Shown here piece by piece: positions 46,093 to 55,492 of a DNA stretch of 64,000 nucleotides. Source of the stretch: JACNIZ01 sp964344765 (GTDB taxonomy: Bacteria > Planctomycetota > UBA1135); the NCBI GenBank assembly GCA_964344765.1, contig CAYFOM010000006.1, positions 1-64,000 on the forward strand, written 5' to 3'. The translations under genes and the position numbers were made by a program. The notes below the pieces were generated by a model that did no database searches, was not told the DNA's origin, and saw nothing but the letters and a program-made list of their open reading frames with translations. Numbering within the stretch: the stretch's first letter is position 1; each line of letters begins with the position of its first letter.

Positions 46093-47814
46093 TCAAGGAT
46101 CAATACTCACCGTAACCGGCACCGACGCCAAGCGCACGCGCGCGATTGGTTCGTAGCTCACCGCCGCGTAGTAGAAAGTCGTGCCGACGTAAATGGACGC
46201 TTCATCGGGCAGCAAGGTCAGCGTCGCGGTGGCGTCGCCGTTGCTGTCGAGCACGCCGGTTAAGTCGGTGAACTGGGTCGGCGGCGTGGTTGCGGTCAGC
46301 ATGTGGAAGAACCAGTCCACGGTTAACGGAATTTCGACGTTTCCGCTGACGATCGGGCCGGTGCCGGTGGCCGATCCCAACAAGTAATAAAACTGACCGG
46401 CCTCATAAGGCGGGAAGTTGATCCAGAAATCCACCGAACCGCCGGCGCTCGATGGAATGCCGCTGTCGGATGTCGATAAGCATTGGGTGTAAGCAATCAC
46501 GTCGACGAAACCGGCTTGGTTTTTGCCGGATTCATTGCCCTTCCACGCGCCCATCGCGAAATCATCCAATCCATTGCCATCGGTGTCGCCGAGCACGGCG
46601 ATGGCGTAGCCAAGGTTGGAGTTGAAGGTGCCTTCATACAACCGCAAAACGCTGGCGTCGGCGCCGGAAAGTACCAGCACGTTGCCTGCGTCCATGCCGC
46701 TACTAGCGTCGGCGCGCGACACGCCGATAATGAAATCGGAAAGTCCATCGTCGTTGAAATCCGGTCCACCGGCGACGCTCATACCAAGGTTGTCGTCGCG
46801 AACTTGACCATCGATTTGAAACAACTGCGCGCCGGTTGCGCCGGAGTAAACCCGGGACATGCCACCGAACAGCGCACCTGGGGCGTCGGCGTAGGGCGCT
46901 CCGAGAATGAAGTCGGCGTAACCATCGCCGTCGACGTCACCGGCGCCTGCCGCCGACCATGCCAGACGCTGACCTTCTTCGTCGCCTTCGATCTGGTGAA
47001 TCAAGCTGTAGTCGAAGCCCGAATAAATCTGCGCCCGGCCACCCAAGTGCCAGCCGTTGCCGTCGGCTTCGGACGAGGCGATGAGAAAGTCATTGCGCCC
47101 GTCCAAGTCGACGTCGCCCAGCGGCGCCAAGCCGGTGCCCAATTGCTCATTCACCGCACTGCCGTCGAACTGCTGCAGCAGGCTGAAATCGATGCCGGAG
47201 TACACGTACACCGAACCGGCCGATTCCAAATCACTGGGGTTTGCCAGCGGCGCTGAAATCATGAAGTCGCCGCGGCCATCCAAATTTAAATCGCCGGCTG
47301 CGCTCACCGCCGTTCCCAATCGATCGTGATACTTGGCGCCGAGGAATTGCTGCAGCAGCGAGCCATCCAAACCGGAGAAAACATATGCCGCCCCGGCAGC
47401 CTCCTCCATGCCCACATCGACGCCGGGCGCGCCGATCAGCAAATCATCAAAGCCATCGCCGTTGACGTCACCGGCGCCAGAAACTGCACGGCCGAAATAA
47501 TCGCCGGCCAGTGCGCCATCGAATCGATGCAGCAAACTGCCATCAACACCGGAATGCACCAGCACGGAGCCGGCATACAACTGGCCGCCGGGTGAGGCCG
47601 AATAAGCACCGACGATGAGGTCGGCAAAACCGTCGCCATCCACATCGCCGGCTGCGGCAACCGCGCTACCAAATCGCATGCCCGCTTCCGGGCCGCTCAG
47701 GTTGATCTCACTCCATGCGCCGCCCACCATCTGCGCCGGCAGAGTGGAGCTTAGTGTGAAAATGGAAACGCTCAGCAAACTGAGCAACGGGCCGCGGAAC
47801 TGGAGGGCGTTCAT
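46093..47814 (-). CDS. Secreted FG-GAP (integrin-alpha-type) propeller protein
   Basis: The 573-residue protein has a signal peptide (about 1-27) and seven FG-GAP blades of about 58 residues, each with a loop such as DVDGDGFADLIVGAYSAS, DVNGDGFDDLLIGAPG and DVDGDGYADFILGAPYA. The repeats are far more regular than in the three proteins at 16742-23373 and closer to integrin alpha. The C-terminal 130 residues form a separate beta domain. It may bind surfaces, calcium and other proteins. It is divergent from the regulator at 47926. Confidence 0.9.
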   Translation of the reverse strand: MNALQFRGPLLSLLSVSIFTLSSTLPAQMVGGAWSEINLSGPEAGMRFGSAVAAAGDVDGDGFADLIVGAYSASPGGQLYAGSVLVHSGVDGSLLHRFDGALAGDYFGRAVSGAGDVNGDGFDDLLIGAPGVDVGMEEAAGAAYVFSGLDGSLLQQFLGAKYHDRLGTAVSAAGDLNLDGRGDFMISAPLANPSDLESAGSVYVYSGIDFSLLQQFDGSAVNEQLGTGLAPLGDVDLDGRNDFLIASSEADGNGWHLGGRAQIYSGFDYSLIHQIEGDEEGQRLAWSAAGAGDVDGDGYADFILGAPYADAPGALFGGMSRVYSGATGAQLFQIDGQVRDDNLGMSVAGGPDFNDDGLSDFIIGVSRADASSGMDAGNVLVLSGADASVLRLYEGTFNSNLGYAIAVLGDTDGNGLDDFAMGAWKGNESGKNQAGFVDVIAYTQCLSTSDSGIPSSAGGSVDFWINFPPYEAGQFYYLLGSATGTGPIVSGNVEIPLTVDWFFHMLTATTPPTQFTDLTGVLDSNGDATATLTLLPDEASIYVGTTFYYAAVSYEPIARVRLASVPVTVSIDP

Positions 47815-47925
47815 TGGGGTTGTGTGCGGTTCCCGGGGGCACTTCTACTGTAACCGCCGGATAGGGGCGCTCGCCAATCCCTCCCCGCTATAAATATGCG
47901 CCGACCGCACCGCTAACATAGATCC

Positions 47926-48621
47926 ATGCACGTGCTCGTAGTCGAAGATGAGCCGAAAATCGCCAGTTTCGTTCGCGACGGACTGGAGCAGACCGGCATG
48001 ACCGTCGACCACTGCGGCGACGGCGACAGTGGCTACGAGGCCGCGATTAAAAACCCTTACGACGCGATCGTGCTCGACATCATGTTGCCCGGGCGCGATG
48101 GGCTGAGCATTTTGCGATCGCTGCGCGAGCAGAAGAACGAGGTGCCGGTCATTCTTTTGACCGCGCGAGCCGAACTCGACGAGCGCCTAGAAGGCCTAAA
48201 CCTCGGTGCCGACGACTATCTGACCAAGCCGTTTTTCGTCGAGGAGTTGGTCGCTCGTCTTCACGCCATTGCCCGTCGTAGTGGCAACGAAGGTCCGAAT
48301 AGTTTGCAGCACGGACCGCTGCTCATGGATTTATTGGGGCGCACGATTCGCGTCGGCGAGACCGAAGTCGAATTAACCACGCGTGAATTCAATCTGTTGG
48401 CCTTCTTCGTGCGCTCGGCAGGGCGGGTGCTGACGCGCACCCAGATTTTGGAACAGGTGTGGGGCTACCATTTTGATCCCGGCACCAACATCGTCGACGT
48501 TTACGTCCGCCGGCTGCGTCAGAAAATTGCGCACGCCAATATTCAATGGATCGAAGCGGTGCGCGGAGTCGGCTACCGCTTTATCGAATGGCAGGACGAC
48601 GACTCCGGGACCGGGGAATGA
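47926..48621 (+). CDS. OmpR-family response regulator
   Basis: The 231-residue protein has receiver (DEPKIASFVRDGLEQTG, acceptor Asp in AIVLDIMLPGRDGLS, Lys in LTKPFFVEEL) and winged-helix domains (TNIVDVYVRRLRQKI, VRGVGYRFIEW). It looks like the CusR/CopR group of metal-responsive regulators. It is translationally coupled to the EF-hand kinase by a four-base ATGA overlap. Confidence 0.93.
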   Translation: MHVLVVEDEPKIASFVRDGLEQTGMTVDHCGDGDSGYEAAIKNPYDAIVLDIMLPGRDGLSILRSLREQKNEVPVILLTARAELDERLEGLNLGADDYLTKPFFVEELVARLHAIARRSGNEGPNSLQHGPLLMDLLGRTIRVGETEVELTTREFNLLAFFVRSAGRVLTRTQILEQVWGYHFDPGTNIVDVYVRRLRQKIAHANIQWIEAVRGVGYRFIEWQDDDSGTGE

Positions 48622-50261
48622 GCGAAAAACGGCGCAGTTCGTTTCGATTGCGCATCGCGCTGACCAGTGCGCTGTTGTCGGGATTGATCTTGGCCGGTTT
48701 TGCCGCGACTGGTTGGTGGTCGGTTTACCAACTGAGCGAGCAGGGGCTGGAAGATCAAATCCGCGAGTTGGGGGATCGCGAACTATCGCACGGTCGACGT
48801 CACGAAGGTTGGCGGCGCATGCGACGGGTGTTCAACCTAGTTTTTGAGCCGGCCGATGAGCAGACTGCCAACGCAGTGATCAAGGTTTGGAATCACCGCG
48901 GCGAGCCGGTGCATGAATCCTCGCTTTGGCCGAAGGATTACCCCGACGCACAATTGCCTCCGCCCAGCGATCACGCGGATTTAGTCGATCGACCTGGATT
49001 CGCACCCGGCGGACGTGCAGGCGATGCCAACTTGGTGGTGCCGGTCGATGACTTCTTCCGCTTGCAGGACATCAATCGCGACGGCCGCGTTTCGCTTGCG
49101 GAATTCAACGGTACGGCGACCGAATTCCACAAGATGGACCATGATCAAGATGGTTTCATTCGCCGGTCCGAGTTCCCCAGTCTTCCGCCCGGCGCGCGCG
49201 GCGGCATCGGCGAGCCTTGGTTTATTACCCGCCCCGTTTTCGTCGACATCAAAGAAGGTGACAACATTTGGCGCGTCGGTGTGATGGAAAATGTTGAGTA
49301 CCGAGTCGCGATCGGCATTTCCAAAAACACGATGAATACTGAAATGGCGCGCGTTGCCAAGGGCTTTGGCGTGCTGCTGCCGCTTGCATTGCTGTTGATC
49401 GCCGGGGCAAGTTGGCTGTTGGCGGGTCGGGCGTTGCGGCCGGTGAACGCGTTGAGTGCGGCGGCTAAAAAAATCACCGCTACTGGACTGGATCAACGCC
49501 TATCGCACCGCGGCGAATCGGCTGAGTTTGCGCAATTGATCGACGTCTTTAACCAGATGTTGGATCGTTTACAGCGCAGTTTCGAGCAAGCCAATCGCTT
49601 CAGCGCCGACGCCGCCCACGAGCTCAAAACGCCGCTGAGCATTTTGCAAGGGCAGTTAGAAAAGACCATTCAAGGTGCGGAGCCCGGGTCGGAGCTGCAG
49701 CAAACCGGCGCGATGTTGTTGGAAGAGGTGCAACGCCTCAAAGCTATTGTGCGCAAGTTACTGATTTTGGCCAAAGCCGACTCCGGCAAGTTGCCCCTGC
49801 AGCGCAAGGAAATGGTGTTGGCCGATGTGGTTGCCGAGATGGTCGCCGACGTCCGCGAAATCTCGCCGCACCTCAATTTCGAACTGGATCAAGAAACCGA
49901 CGCCAAGGTGCAAGCGGACGCTCCGCTGTTGATGCAAGCAGTGCAAAACTTGCTTGATAACGCGGTCAAGTACAACCGCGAAGGCGGCATGGTCGCCGTC
50001 GGTATTAGCCGCACGCCTGATCGCGTGGTCGTTCGCGTCGGCAACACCGGCAGCAACATTCCGGCTGAAAGCGCCAACAAAGTTTTTGATCGCTTCTTCC
50101 GCCTAGATCCGGCTCACAGTCGCATGATCGACGGCACCGGACTTGGCCTGAGCTTGGCGCGTGAAATTGTGTTTGCCCATGGCGGCGACTTAGAACTGGT
50201 CACCAGTGGCGACGACTGGACGGAATTCGAGCTATGGATACCGGCAGCTACGCGTTGCTGA
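48618..50261 (+). CDS. Sensor histidine kinase with two EF-hands in the periplasmic domain
   Basis: The 547-residue protein has membrane helices at about 12-34 and 251-270, a HAMP linker, an acceptor His334 in DAAHELKTPLSILQG and an HATPase_c domain (NLLDNAVKYN, DGTGLGLSL). The outside domain between the helices holds two canonical EF-hand calcium loops: DINRDGRVSLAE (151-162) and DHDQDGFIRRSE (174-185), with ligands at positions 1, 3, 5 and 12 in both. EF-hands are rare in histidine kinases, so direct sensing of calcium is a fair proposal. Start ATG 48618 overlaps the regulator gene. The DNA of the last 28 bases overlaps the decayed DUF123 gene. Confidence 0.93.
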   Translation: MSEKRRSSFRLRIALTSALLSGLILAGFAATGWWSVYQLSEQGLEDQIRELGDRELSHGRRHEGWRRMRRVFNLVFEPADEQTANAVIKVWNHRGEPVHESSLWPKDYPDAQLPPPSDHADLVDRPGFAPGGRAGDANLVVPVDDFFRLQDINRDGRVSLAEFNGTATEFHKMDHDQDGFIRRSEFPSLPPGARGGIGEPWFITRPVFVDIKEGDNIWRVGVMENVEYRVAIGISKNTMNTEMARVAKGFGVLLPLALLLIAGASWLLAGRALRPVNALSAAAKKITATGLDQRLSHRGESAEFAQLIDVFNQMLDRLQRSFEQANRFSADAAHELKTPLSILQGQLEKTIQGAEPGSELQQTGAMLLEEVQRLKAIVRKLLILAKADSGKLPLQRKEMVLADVVAEMVADVREISPHLNFELDQETDAKVQADAPLLMQAVQNLLDNAVKYNREGGMVAVGISRTPDRVVVRVGNTGSNIPAESANKVFDRFFRLDPAHSRMIDGTGLGLSLAREIVFAHGGDLELVTSGDDWTEFELWIPAATRC

Positions 50262-50592
50262 TTTACCTGCACGGCCGGCAAACCATTAAGGTCGGTGCGT
50301 TGGGCGAGGTCGAGTTCAAGCGCGGCGGCATTTGCGCAGCGATAAAAAGCTGCACTGGCATATCGATTATCTGACGCAACTTGCGCCGGTGATTCAGGTG
50401 AACTATCGTAAAGAAAGCGTGCGGCGAGAGCACGAATGGGCGCTTGCTTTGAGCTCCCAACCGCAATTTTCGATCCCCGTTCCGAAATTCGGATCTTCGG
50501 ATTGCACTTGCCTCTCTCACTTATTCCGCACTTTGAAACGTCCGCCTGATCCATACTTACCATGCCCCGAGCAATCCGTGCTTTTGCCCTAA
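50234..50592 (+). pseudogene. Decayed DUF123 (GIY-YIG-like) gene
   Basis: Two reading frames together make a DUF123 protein. The first begins at ATG 50234 (MDTGSYALLIYLHGRQTIKV, then GALGEVEFKRGG) and then meets a stop. The second, in another frame from about 50332, continues with SDKKLHWHIDYLTQLAPVI and VPKFGSSDCTCLSHLF, which are hallmarks of the family. About 20 residues (normally the YVYVGSA..G part of the fold) are missing at the junction near 50325-50335. A deletion between short GCGGC repeats would explain loss and frame change. The second half also runs into the start of the next gene. Confidence 0.7.
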
Positions 50593-53264
50593 TTCTTCTA
50601 TCCGTGCTGCTGGTTTGCAGCGCCGCCGCCCAGCAGCGAAATTGGCATCAGCCATACGCCAACCCCGCCGGCACGTCGTCCGTTGATTTGGAGGGCGTCA
50701 AACTTGCCCCTGCCGAGGCTTGGAAGCTGGAGTTCGACAAAATTCTTAGCGAGCCGGTGGTCTGGGAAGGTGTGATTTTCGTTGCCGTCAAAAACGGGAA
50801 GAAGTCGGAGCTACACGCCATCCAGGCCGAGGATGGAAAGGAGATCGCGCGGATTAATTTGCGCTCGGCGGATCGCTATTGGATTGCCGTTTGGCAGAAC
50901 ACGGTTTCGGTTTTGGCGCCGGAATACTTCCGCAGCTATTCGCTGCAAGGCAACAAGTTCAAGGGCGGCAAAACGCTGCGCGGCGAGTTTGATTTGCGTT
51001 CGCTGCTCGGAGAACAGCTGGCTTTTGTACGCCAGAAAGAAGGACCGATTTTGGTCCTCGACGCGCCGCGCGGGAAAGAGTTGGCAAGCGTTGATGCCGG
51101 CCGCGGACGTCCGGCTTTTGCCGAGGATCAGCTTGCGGTAATGGATTTGCGCCACGACGAAGGTTGGTATGGGCGGCGATTGACTTTGGACGTTTGGAGC
51201 ATTCGCATGAATGGCCGCAAGTGCGAGGCCGTTCACCAAAACTTGTGGACTTCAAGTAACCCGCGCAAGAAGCGTGGCACCGAAGAAAGCGAAGACACCT
51301 ACGTGGTCGGCATTGCGCGGCAAAAAGAAATGAACCGCTGGTTCGTGAAGTCGCCGCTGCCGTTGGCGACTACCCTTAATACCAACGCCGACTCCGCGCT
51401 GCTGCCGGGGGATCGGATGTCGTTCATTTCCAACCGACCGGCGGTTTGGCGCGAGCGAATCATTGGATTCGGCTTCGACGACGCGCTGATCTCGCAAAGC
51501 CCCGACGGCGAAATGGAGCTGATCCTAGAAAAGGATGCGTTGCCCGAGGGTGCATTACGCGGACCGCTTTCGGTGGCGGGCTCAAGTTTGTACTTGGGCA
51601 ATTGGGCGGTGGATTTGGAATCGCAGGAGATTTTATGGGTGGCCGCCGACATCCAGCCCACCGGACCATTGGTGCCCATTGCCGACGGCATGTTCGCCTA
51701 CTGCTCTGCCGGCAACGAGTTGATTGCTTGCCGCGACGACGCAGCTGCATTGGCCGTCAACGCTAGTTCCGGCGCGGGGGGAGGTGAGGACGCTGGAAAC
51801 AGCGGGGGCTGGGGCGCGACATCGGCCGCGGCAATTGCCGGCGACTATTTGGTTCATAAAGAGAGCTTGGAAAGCTTGCATGAACCGGTGTGGAAGATGT
51901 TCGAGAAACAGTTCGATGAGTACCTCAAGGTGCGTGCGATGGAGGACTGTAGGCGATTGCTCGAAGAGGCTTCGGCATGGGATTTACCTGCTGATCGCGG
52001 TCGCAAGCTTGCGGTGCAAATGTCCGGTAAACGGCGGGTGTCGAAGGGCAATTTTGAGAAAACCCTCGAAAAGCTCAATGCCAAAGAACAACAGGCGCGT
52101 CAATCCGTTGTGCAGCAATTCATCGATGCTGCCGCGGTGATGGAGGAAGCAGAGCAAATCCTTGGAGCCAGTACCCTGCTCGCCGACGCCGACCGCCTGG
52201 ATCCGAGCAATGGCCACATTCGAGACGCGGCGCGGTCGTTAGTGCCGGCGGCGTTCCCGTATGCCGGGGATTCGAATTCCACCGATATGTGGCTGGAATG
52301 GGCAACCGAATTGATGCCGGCCGGTGCTGAATTCATCGCCGCCGATCACCCGCTATGGAGACGGACTCACGGCACGGTTTGGGCGCGCGACACGCTTGGC
52401 TTGCGTACCGAAAACGTCATTTTGCTGATTCGATCCGAGGATCCGAAAATCGTCGGCAGTTGTTTGCGCAATGCGGAAGGCACGGTGCGCACATTGAATT
52501 TTTTGCTGCGCAAAGATTTGCCCGAAATGAAACGCGCGCGTTTGCAGGTTCGAGTTTTTGCCGACCGCGACGAGTACTTGAAGGTGCCAAACTCGCAGGG
52601 ATTTGTTGCGATGCCGTGGAGCTCCGGCTATTACTCGCCTAGCGATCGGATTTGTCGATTTTATATTCCCAATCTCGACAATCCGCTGGCTGGTGAAGAG
52701 CGTCAGTTTCAAAAGACGTTGGTGCATGAAATCACTCACCAATTTTTGTCGCAGCGCTGGTTGCCGGATCGCACGGTGATCAGTGGGCCCACCGACCAAC
52801 CGGGTTTTTGGATCGTCGAAGGATTTGCCCGCTTCATTGAGGATCAGTTAATGGAACTGGGCCAGCCGAGCATGGGCTTCAACGATACTCGTGGCATTGC
52901 ACTGGATTATTCGGCGTGCGCTGCCGATGAGAGTTATTTTTTCGATCCCCAAAAGCTGGTCGAATTCACTCACCGGCAATTCAGTAAATTCAGCGACGCG
53001 AATCTAAAACCGCTCAAGTTAAAGAATTCGTTGCGCACCCTGATGCCCAGCCAGCGCACCACTTTTTACGAAGAATCGGGCAGCCTAGTCTTCTTCATGA
53101 TGAATCGGCGCGGCGAAGATGGACGTGCCGCATTGATTGAATACATGCGCAAGTTCTACCTCGGACAAATCGACGCCAAAGGCTGGGACCTGCTTGGTTT
53201 CGAATCCGGCGAAGACATGGAAACTCAATTCCGCGCCTTCCTGAAAACCGTGCACGTGCGCTAG
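50562..53264 (+). CDS. Secreted PQQ-like propeller / MA-type metallopeptidase
   Basis: The 900-residue protein has a signal peptide (about 1-23), an N-terminal region with propeller-like beta repeats (about 40-420) reminiscent of PQQ-binding families, a helical middle (about 440-570), and a C-terminal zinc metallopeptidase of MA/DUF1570 type with HEITH (722-726) and Glu753 in GFWIVEGFARF as third ligand. No PQQ ligand residues are recognised. It has the same zinc-domain type as the 28829-32359 protein but a different N-terminus. The start overlaps the end of the decayed DUF123 gene. Confidence 0.78.
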   Translation: MPRAIRAFALILLSVLLVCSAAAQQRNWHQPYANPAGTSSVDLEGVKLAPAEAWKLEFDKILSEPVVWEGVIFVAVKNGKKSELHAIQAEDGKEIARINLRSADRYWIAVWQNTVSVLAPEYFRSYSLQGNKFKGGKTLRGEFDLRSLLGEQLAFVRQKEGPILVLDAPRGKELASVDAGRGRPAFAEDQLAVMDLRHDEGWYGRRLTLDVWSIRMNGRKCEAVHQNLWTSSNPRKKRGTEESEDTYVVGIARQKEMNRWFVKSPLPLATTLNTNADSALLPGDRMSFISNRPAVWRERIIGFGFDDALISQSPDGEMELILEKDALPEGALRGPLSVAGSSLYLGNWAVDLESQEILWVAADIQPTGPLVPIADGMFAYCSAGNELIACRDDAAALAVNASSGAGGGEDAGNSGGWGATSAAAIAGDYLVHKESLESLHEPVWKMFEKQFDEYLKVRAMEDCRRLLEEASAWDLPADRGRKLAVQMSGKRRVSKGNFEKTLEKLNAKEQQARQSVVQQFIDAAAVMEEAEQILGASTLLADADRLDPSNGHIRDAARSLVPAAFPYAGDSNSTDMWLEWATELMPAGAEFIAADHPLWRRTHGTVWARDTLGLRTENVILLIRSEDPKIVGSCLRNAEGTVRTLNFLLRKDLPEMKRARLQVRVFADRDEYLKVPNSQGFVAMPWSSGYYSPSDRICRFYIPNLDNPLAGEERQFQKTLVHEITHQFLSQRWLPDRTVISGPTDQPGFWIVEGFARFIEDQLMELGQPSMGFNDTRGIALDYSACAADESYFFDPQKLVEFTHRQFSKFSDANLKPLKLKNSLRTLMPSQRTTFYEESGSLVFFMMNRRGEDGRAALIEYMRKFYLGQIDAKGWDLLGFESGEDMETQFRAFLKTVHVR

Positions 53265-53284
53265 AAGAGCCTCGCCAATGCTAA

Positions 53285-55471
53285 TTAGCGATTGCCGCGC
53301 CGGCGTCGCGGCCCTTGCAGTTCCACCTCGGTGAAACCTACTGCGCATTTGCCCAGAACACCGCCTTCAGTTGCCGTCACCTTAACGCGAATTCGCTTGA
53401 TGCCGCGCGTTTCGGCAAAGCGCAAAACCGTTTTCTTGCGGTACTCAGGATCGATATCCAACACGATCGGTTCGACGTCTTTGTCCAGCCAAATCTGCAC
53501 CTGTTTGACGCGCGGATTATTCTTCTGCTCGATCGGCCGCGTGCGTGCATGGGAGAACATCAACTTGTCGGCCTTCACCGTGCGCTTCAATTCGATGGTG
53601 AATTCCGGTGCCGGGTCATCGCCGGCGCAAACCCAGCGCGTGTAAAAACGGTTATCAACCATTTGGTTCGGTCCGTTACCCGACGAAGCGGTGGCCTTCG
53701 GTTGATTGCGCGGAATCAAATTGCGTGCAGCGTCACGCGGGTAAGACGAAATGTTGCCGGGCAACGCATCGGTGATTTCCAAGTCCACTACCGCCGATGC
53801 ATGCGGCTCGCCGTCTTCGGTGATGGCTACGGCTTTGACCTGCCAAACACCAGGTTCCTCGAAGGTGTAACGGCCGGCGTAGCGCTCATTTTCGCGCGCG
53901 TTTTCAGGCGCTTCGGCAATCGCGGCAACGCGCCATTCGCCATCGGCTTTGCGCACGTGGTATTCCACTTCTTGAATAGTGCGCTTGGCCATCGAGGCAT
54001 CTTTGCCATGCACCCAAAAACTCGCCGGCGAACCCGACATCGCGCTGAAGTGCAGCGGTCCACCCTTCGGGTCGGATTTCACCACGCTGCGCTTCGACTT
54101 GCCATGTGGATCGGTGAAGGCAGCCCGCGTCGCCCGCTCAAGGAACAGCAGCGCAAAACAACTGGCGGCCTCGGTGCGGCCCCAAGGGTCCGGCCAATAG
54201 CCATTTTCGGCATTCTGGTTCTTCACCAAAAAAGTCGCGCCGTCCCAATACCAGTCGTGCTTGCCAATGTGATCCACATTCAAAATCGAGCCGACGCGCT
54301 CCATGCCGTACAGGTAGTAATGCAAGTGCGCCGCGCCGCGTCGCGGATTGGATGACATCGAATAATTCTTAATCATCCAATTCATGCCATAGTCGACTTG
54401 GCGATCAATCTTCGACTGCAAGCCTTCGGGCATGCGAGTGCCGAGTGCCTGCTTGCAGATCTCAAGCGTGGCCACACCGGCCGACGTCATCGAACCGGTC
54501 GCGGTCTTCGGGTTGCGCGCCTTATAAGAAAAACCAGCCACGTTGAACGAGCCGGTGTACTTATCAAACGGCGACGCCGGTTGGTCGACCTTCTTCTTTT
54601 TGAGCTGGTGGTCCAAAACACCGTTGGCGAGTTTGATCCATGCCATGTCCGGCACTTCCAAGCCACGGTTTGCAGCCGCACGCAATCCCAGTGCGGCAAA
54701 TTGCGTGCACGACAAATCCGGTTCGTTTTCCGGGTAAGCCCAAACACCGTGACGGTCCTGCCAACTCAACAAGTCGCCGAGGATCTCCTCCATCCACGGC
54801 AAATATTCTTCGTCATTCAACGCGTCGAGCGCCATCAAATGACAACCGGCCGAATAGGTCTTCACCGTCGGGCTCTCCGCAAGGAAAGCAAGCGCCTCCA
54901 GGATTGATGGGTGGCGCGGCGACACACCGCTTTTCGCCAAAGTGTAAACCACCAAAGCCGTCGTCCCGTTGCGGTACTGCCCCTGATGAAAATCCCACGA
55001 GCCATCAATCACTTGCCGCGAAAGCAAATCTTCACCGTTCAACCAAAACCGCACCGCGTCATCGCTGCCGAATTGCACCGGCACCGAAATCGGATCCTTG
55101 GCCTCAACTTTGCGGTAAAGATAAAACGCCGCGTTGTCGGTCCAACCGGTCTCGCCCTCGGGCGCAGGGAAAACGGTAATGAAATTGATGGCCCCCAAGT
55201 CAACTTGTAGCGGCTTCAACGCTTTCGGATCTCCAAGCTGACGCCAAGTCTTCTTGGACTTATCCCGAATCCGATACTCCTCGGTCAGACCATCCCACTC
55301 TTTCCCCGCCTTCATCAGCTTGAGCTGTTTTTCGGGTTTGTGACTCGGCATCACATTGGCGTGACCTTTGGGGTGATCAAACGGACCGAGTACGAACCAG
55401 GGGCCCCATTCCACGTCTGGTTGAGATTGTGGAAGGACCAAGGCCAGCGCCAGAGTGCAAAGCGTCAGCAT
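53285..55471 (-). CDS. Secreted prenyltransferase/squalene-oxidase-repeat protein with discoidin domain
   Basis: The 728-residue protein has a signal peptide (about 1-14), a galactose-binding-like domain (about 20-150, ending in GSDDAVRFWLNGEDLL), alpha-alpha barrel repeats of the squalene-cyclase type (about 155-470; DGSWDFHQGQYRNGTTAL, NGYWPDPWGRTEAASCFALL) and an F5/8-type discoidin domain (about 580-725). It lacks the DxDD and other catalytic signatures of terpene cyclases and is exported, so it is more likely a binding protein of the PVC prenyltransferase-repeat group. The N-terminal domain ends abruptly and the barrel starts at once. It converges with the upstream gene at 53264. Confidence 0.75.
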   Translation of the reverse strand: MLTLCTLALALVLPQSQPDVEWGPWFVLGPFDHPKGHANVMPSHKPEKQLKLMKAGKEWDGLTEEYRIRDKSKKTWRQLGDPKALKPLQVDLGAINFITVFPAPEGETGWTDNAAFYLYRKVEAKDPISVPVQFGSDDAVRFWLNGEDLLSRQVIDGSWDFHQGQYRNGTTALVVYTLAKSGVSPRHPSILEALAFLAESPTVKTYSAGCHLMALDALNDEEYLPWMEEILGDLLSWQDRHGVWAYPENEPDLSCTQFAALGLRAAANRGLEVPDMAWIKLANGVLDHQLKKKKVDQPASPFDKYTGSFNVAGFSYKARNPKTATGSMTSAGVATLEICKQALGTRMPEGLQSKIDRQVDYGMNWMIKNYSMSSNPRRGAAHLHYYLYGMERVGSILNVDHIGKHDWYWDGATFLVKNQNAENGYWPDPWGRTEAASCFALLFLERATRAAFTDPHGKSKRSVVKSDPKGGPLHFSAMSGSPASFWVHGKDASMAKRTIQEVEYHVRKADGEWRVAAIAEAPENARENERYAGRYTFEEPGVWQVKAVAITEDGEPHASAVVDLEITDALPGNISSYPRDAARNLIPRNQPKATASSGNGPNQMVDNRFYTRWVCAGDDPAPEFTIELKRTVKADKLMFSHARTRPIEQKNNPRVKQVQIWLDKDVEPIVLDIDPEYRKKTVLRFAETRGIKRIRVKVTATEGGVLGKCAVGFTEVELQGPRRRRGNR

Positions 55472-55492
55472 GGAGGAGGTGGGGGGGATTTT

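Noticed and set aside
53315..54355. 346-residue plus-strand frame opposite the prenyltransferase-repeat gene
   Set aside because: Antisense shadow with no motif and no start signal.
53285..55471. Functional squalene-hopene cyclase
   Set aside because: It has an export signal, extra binding domains and no DxDD catalytic motif.
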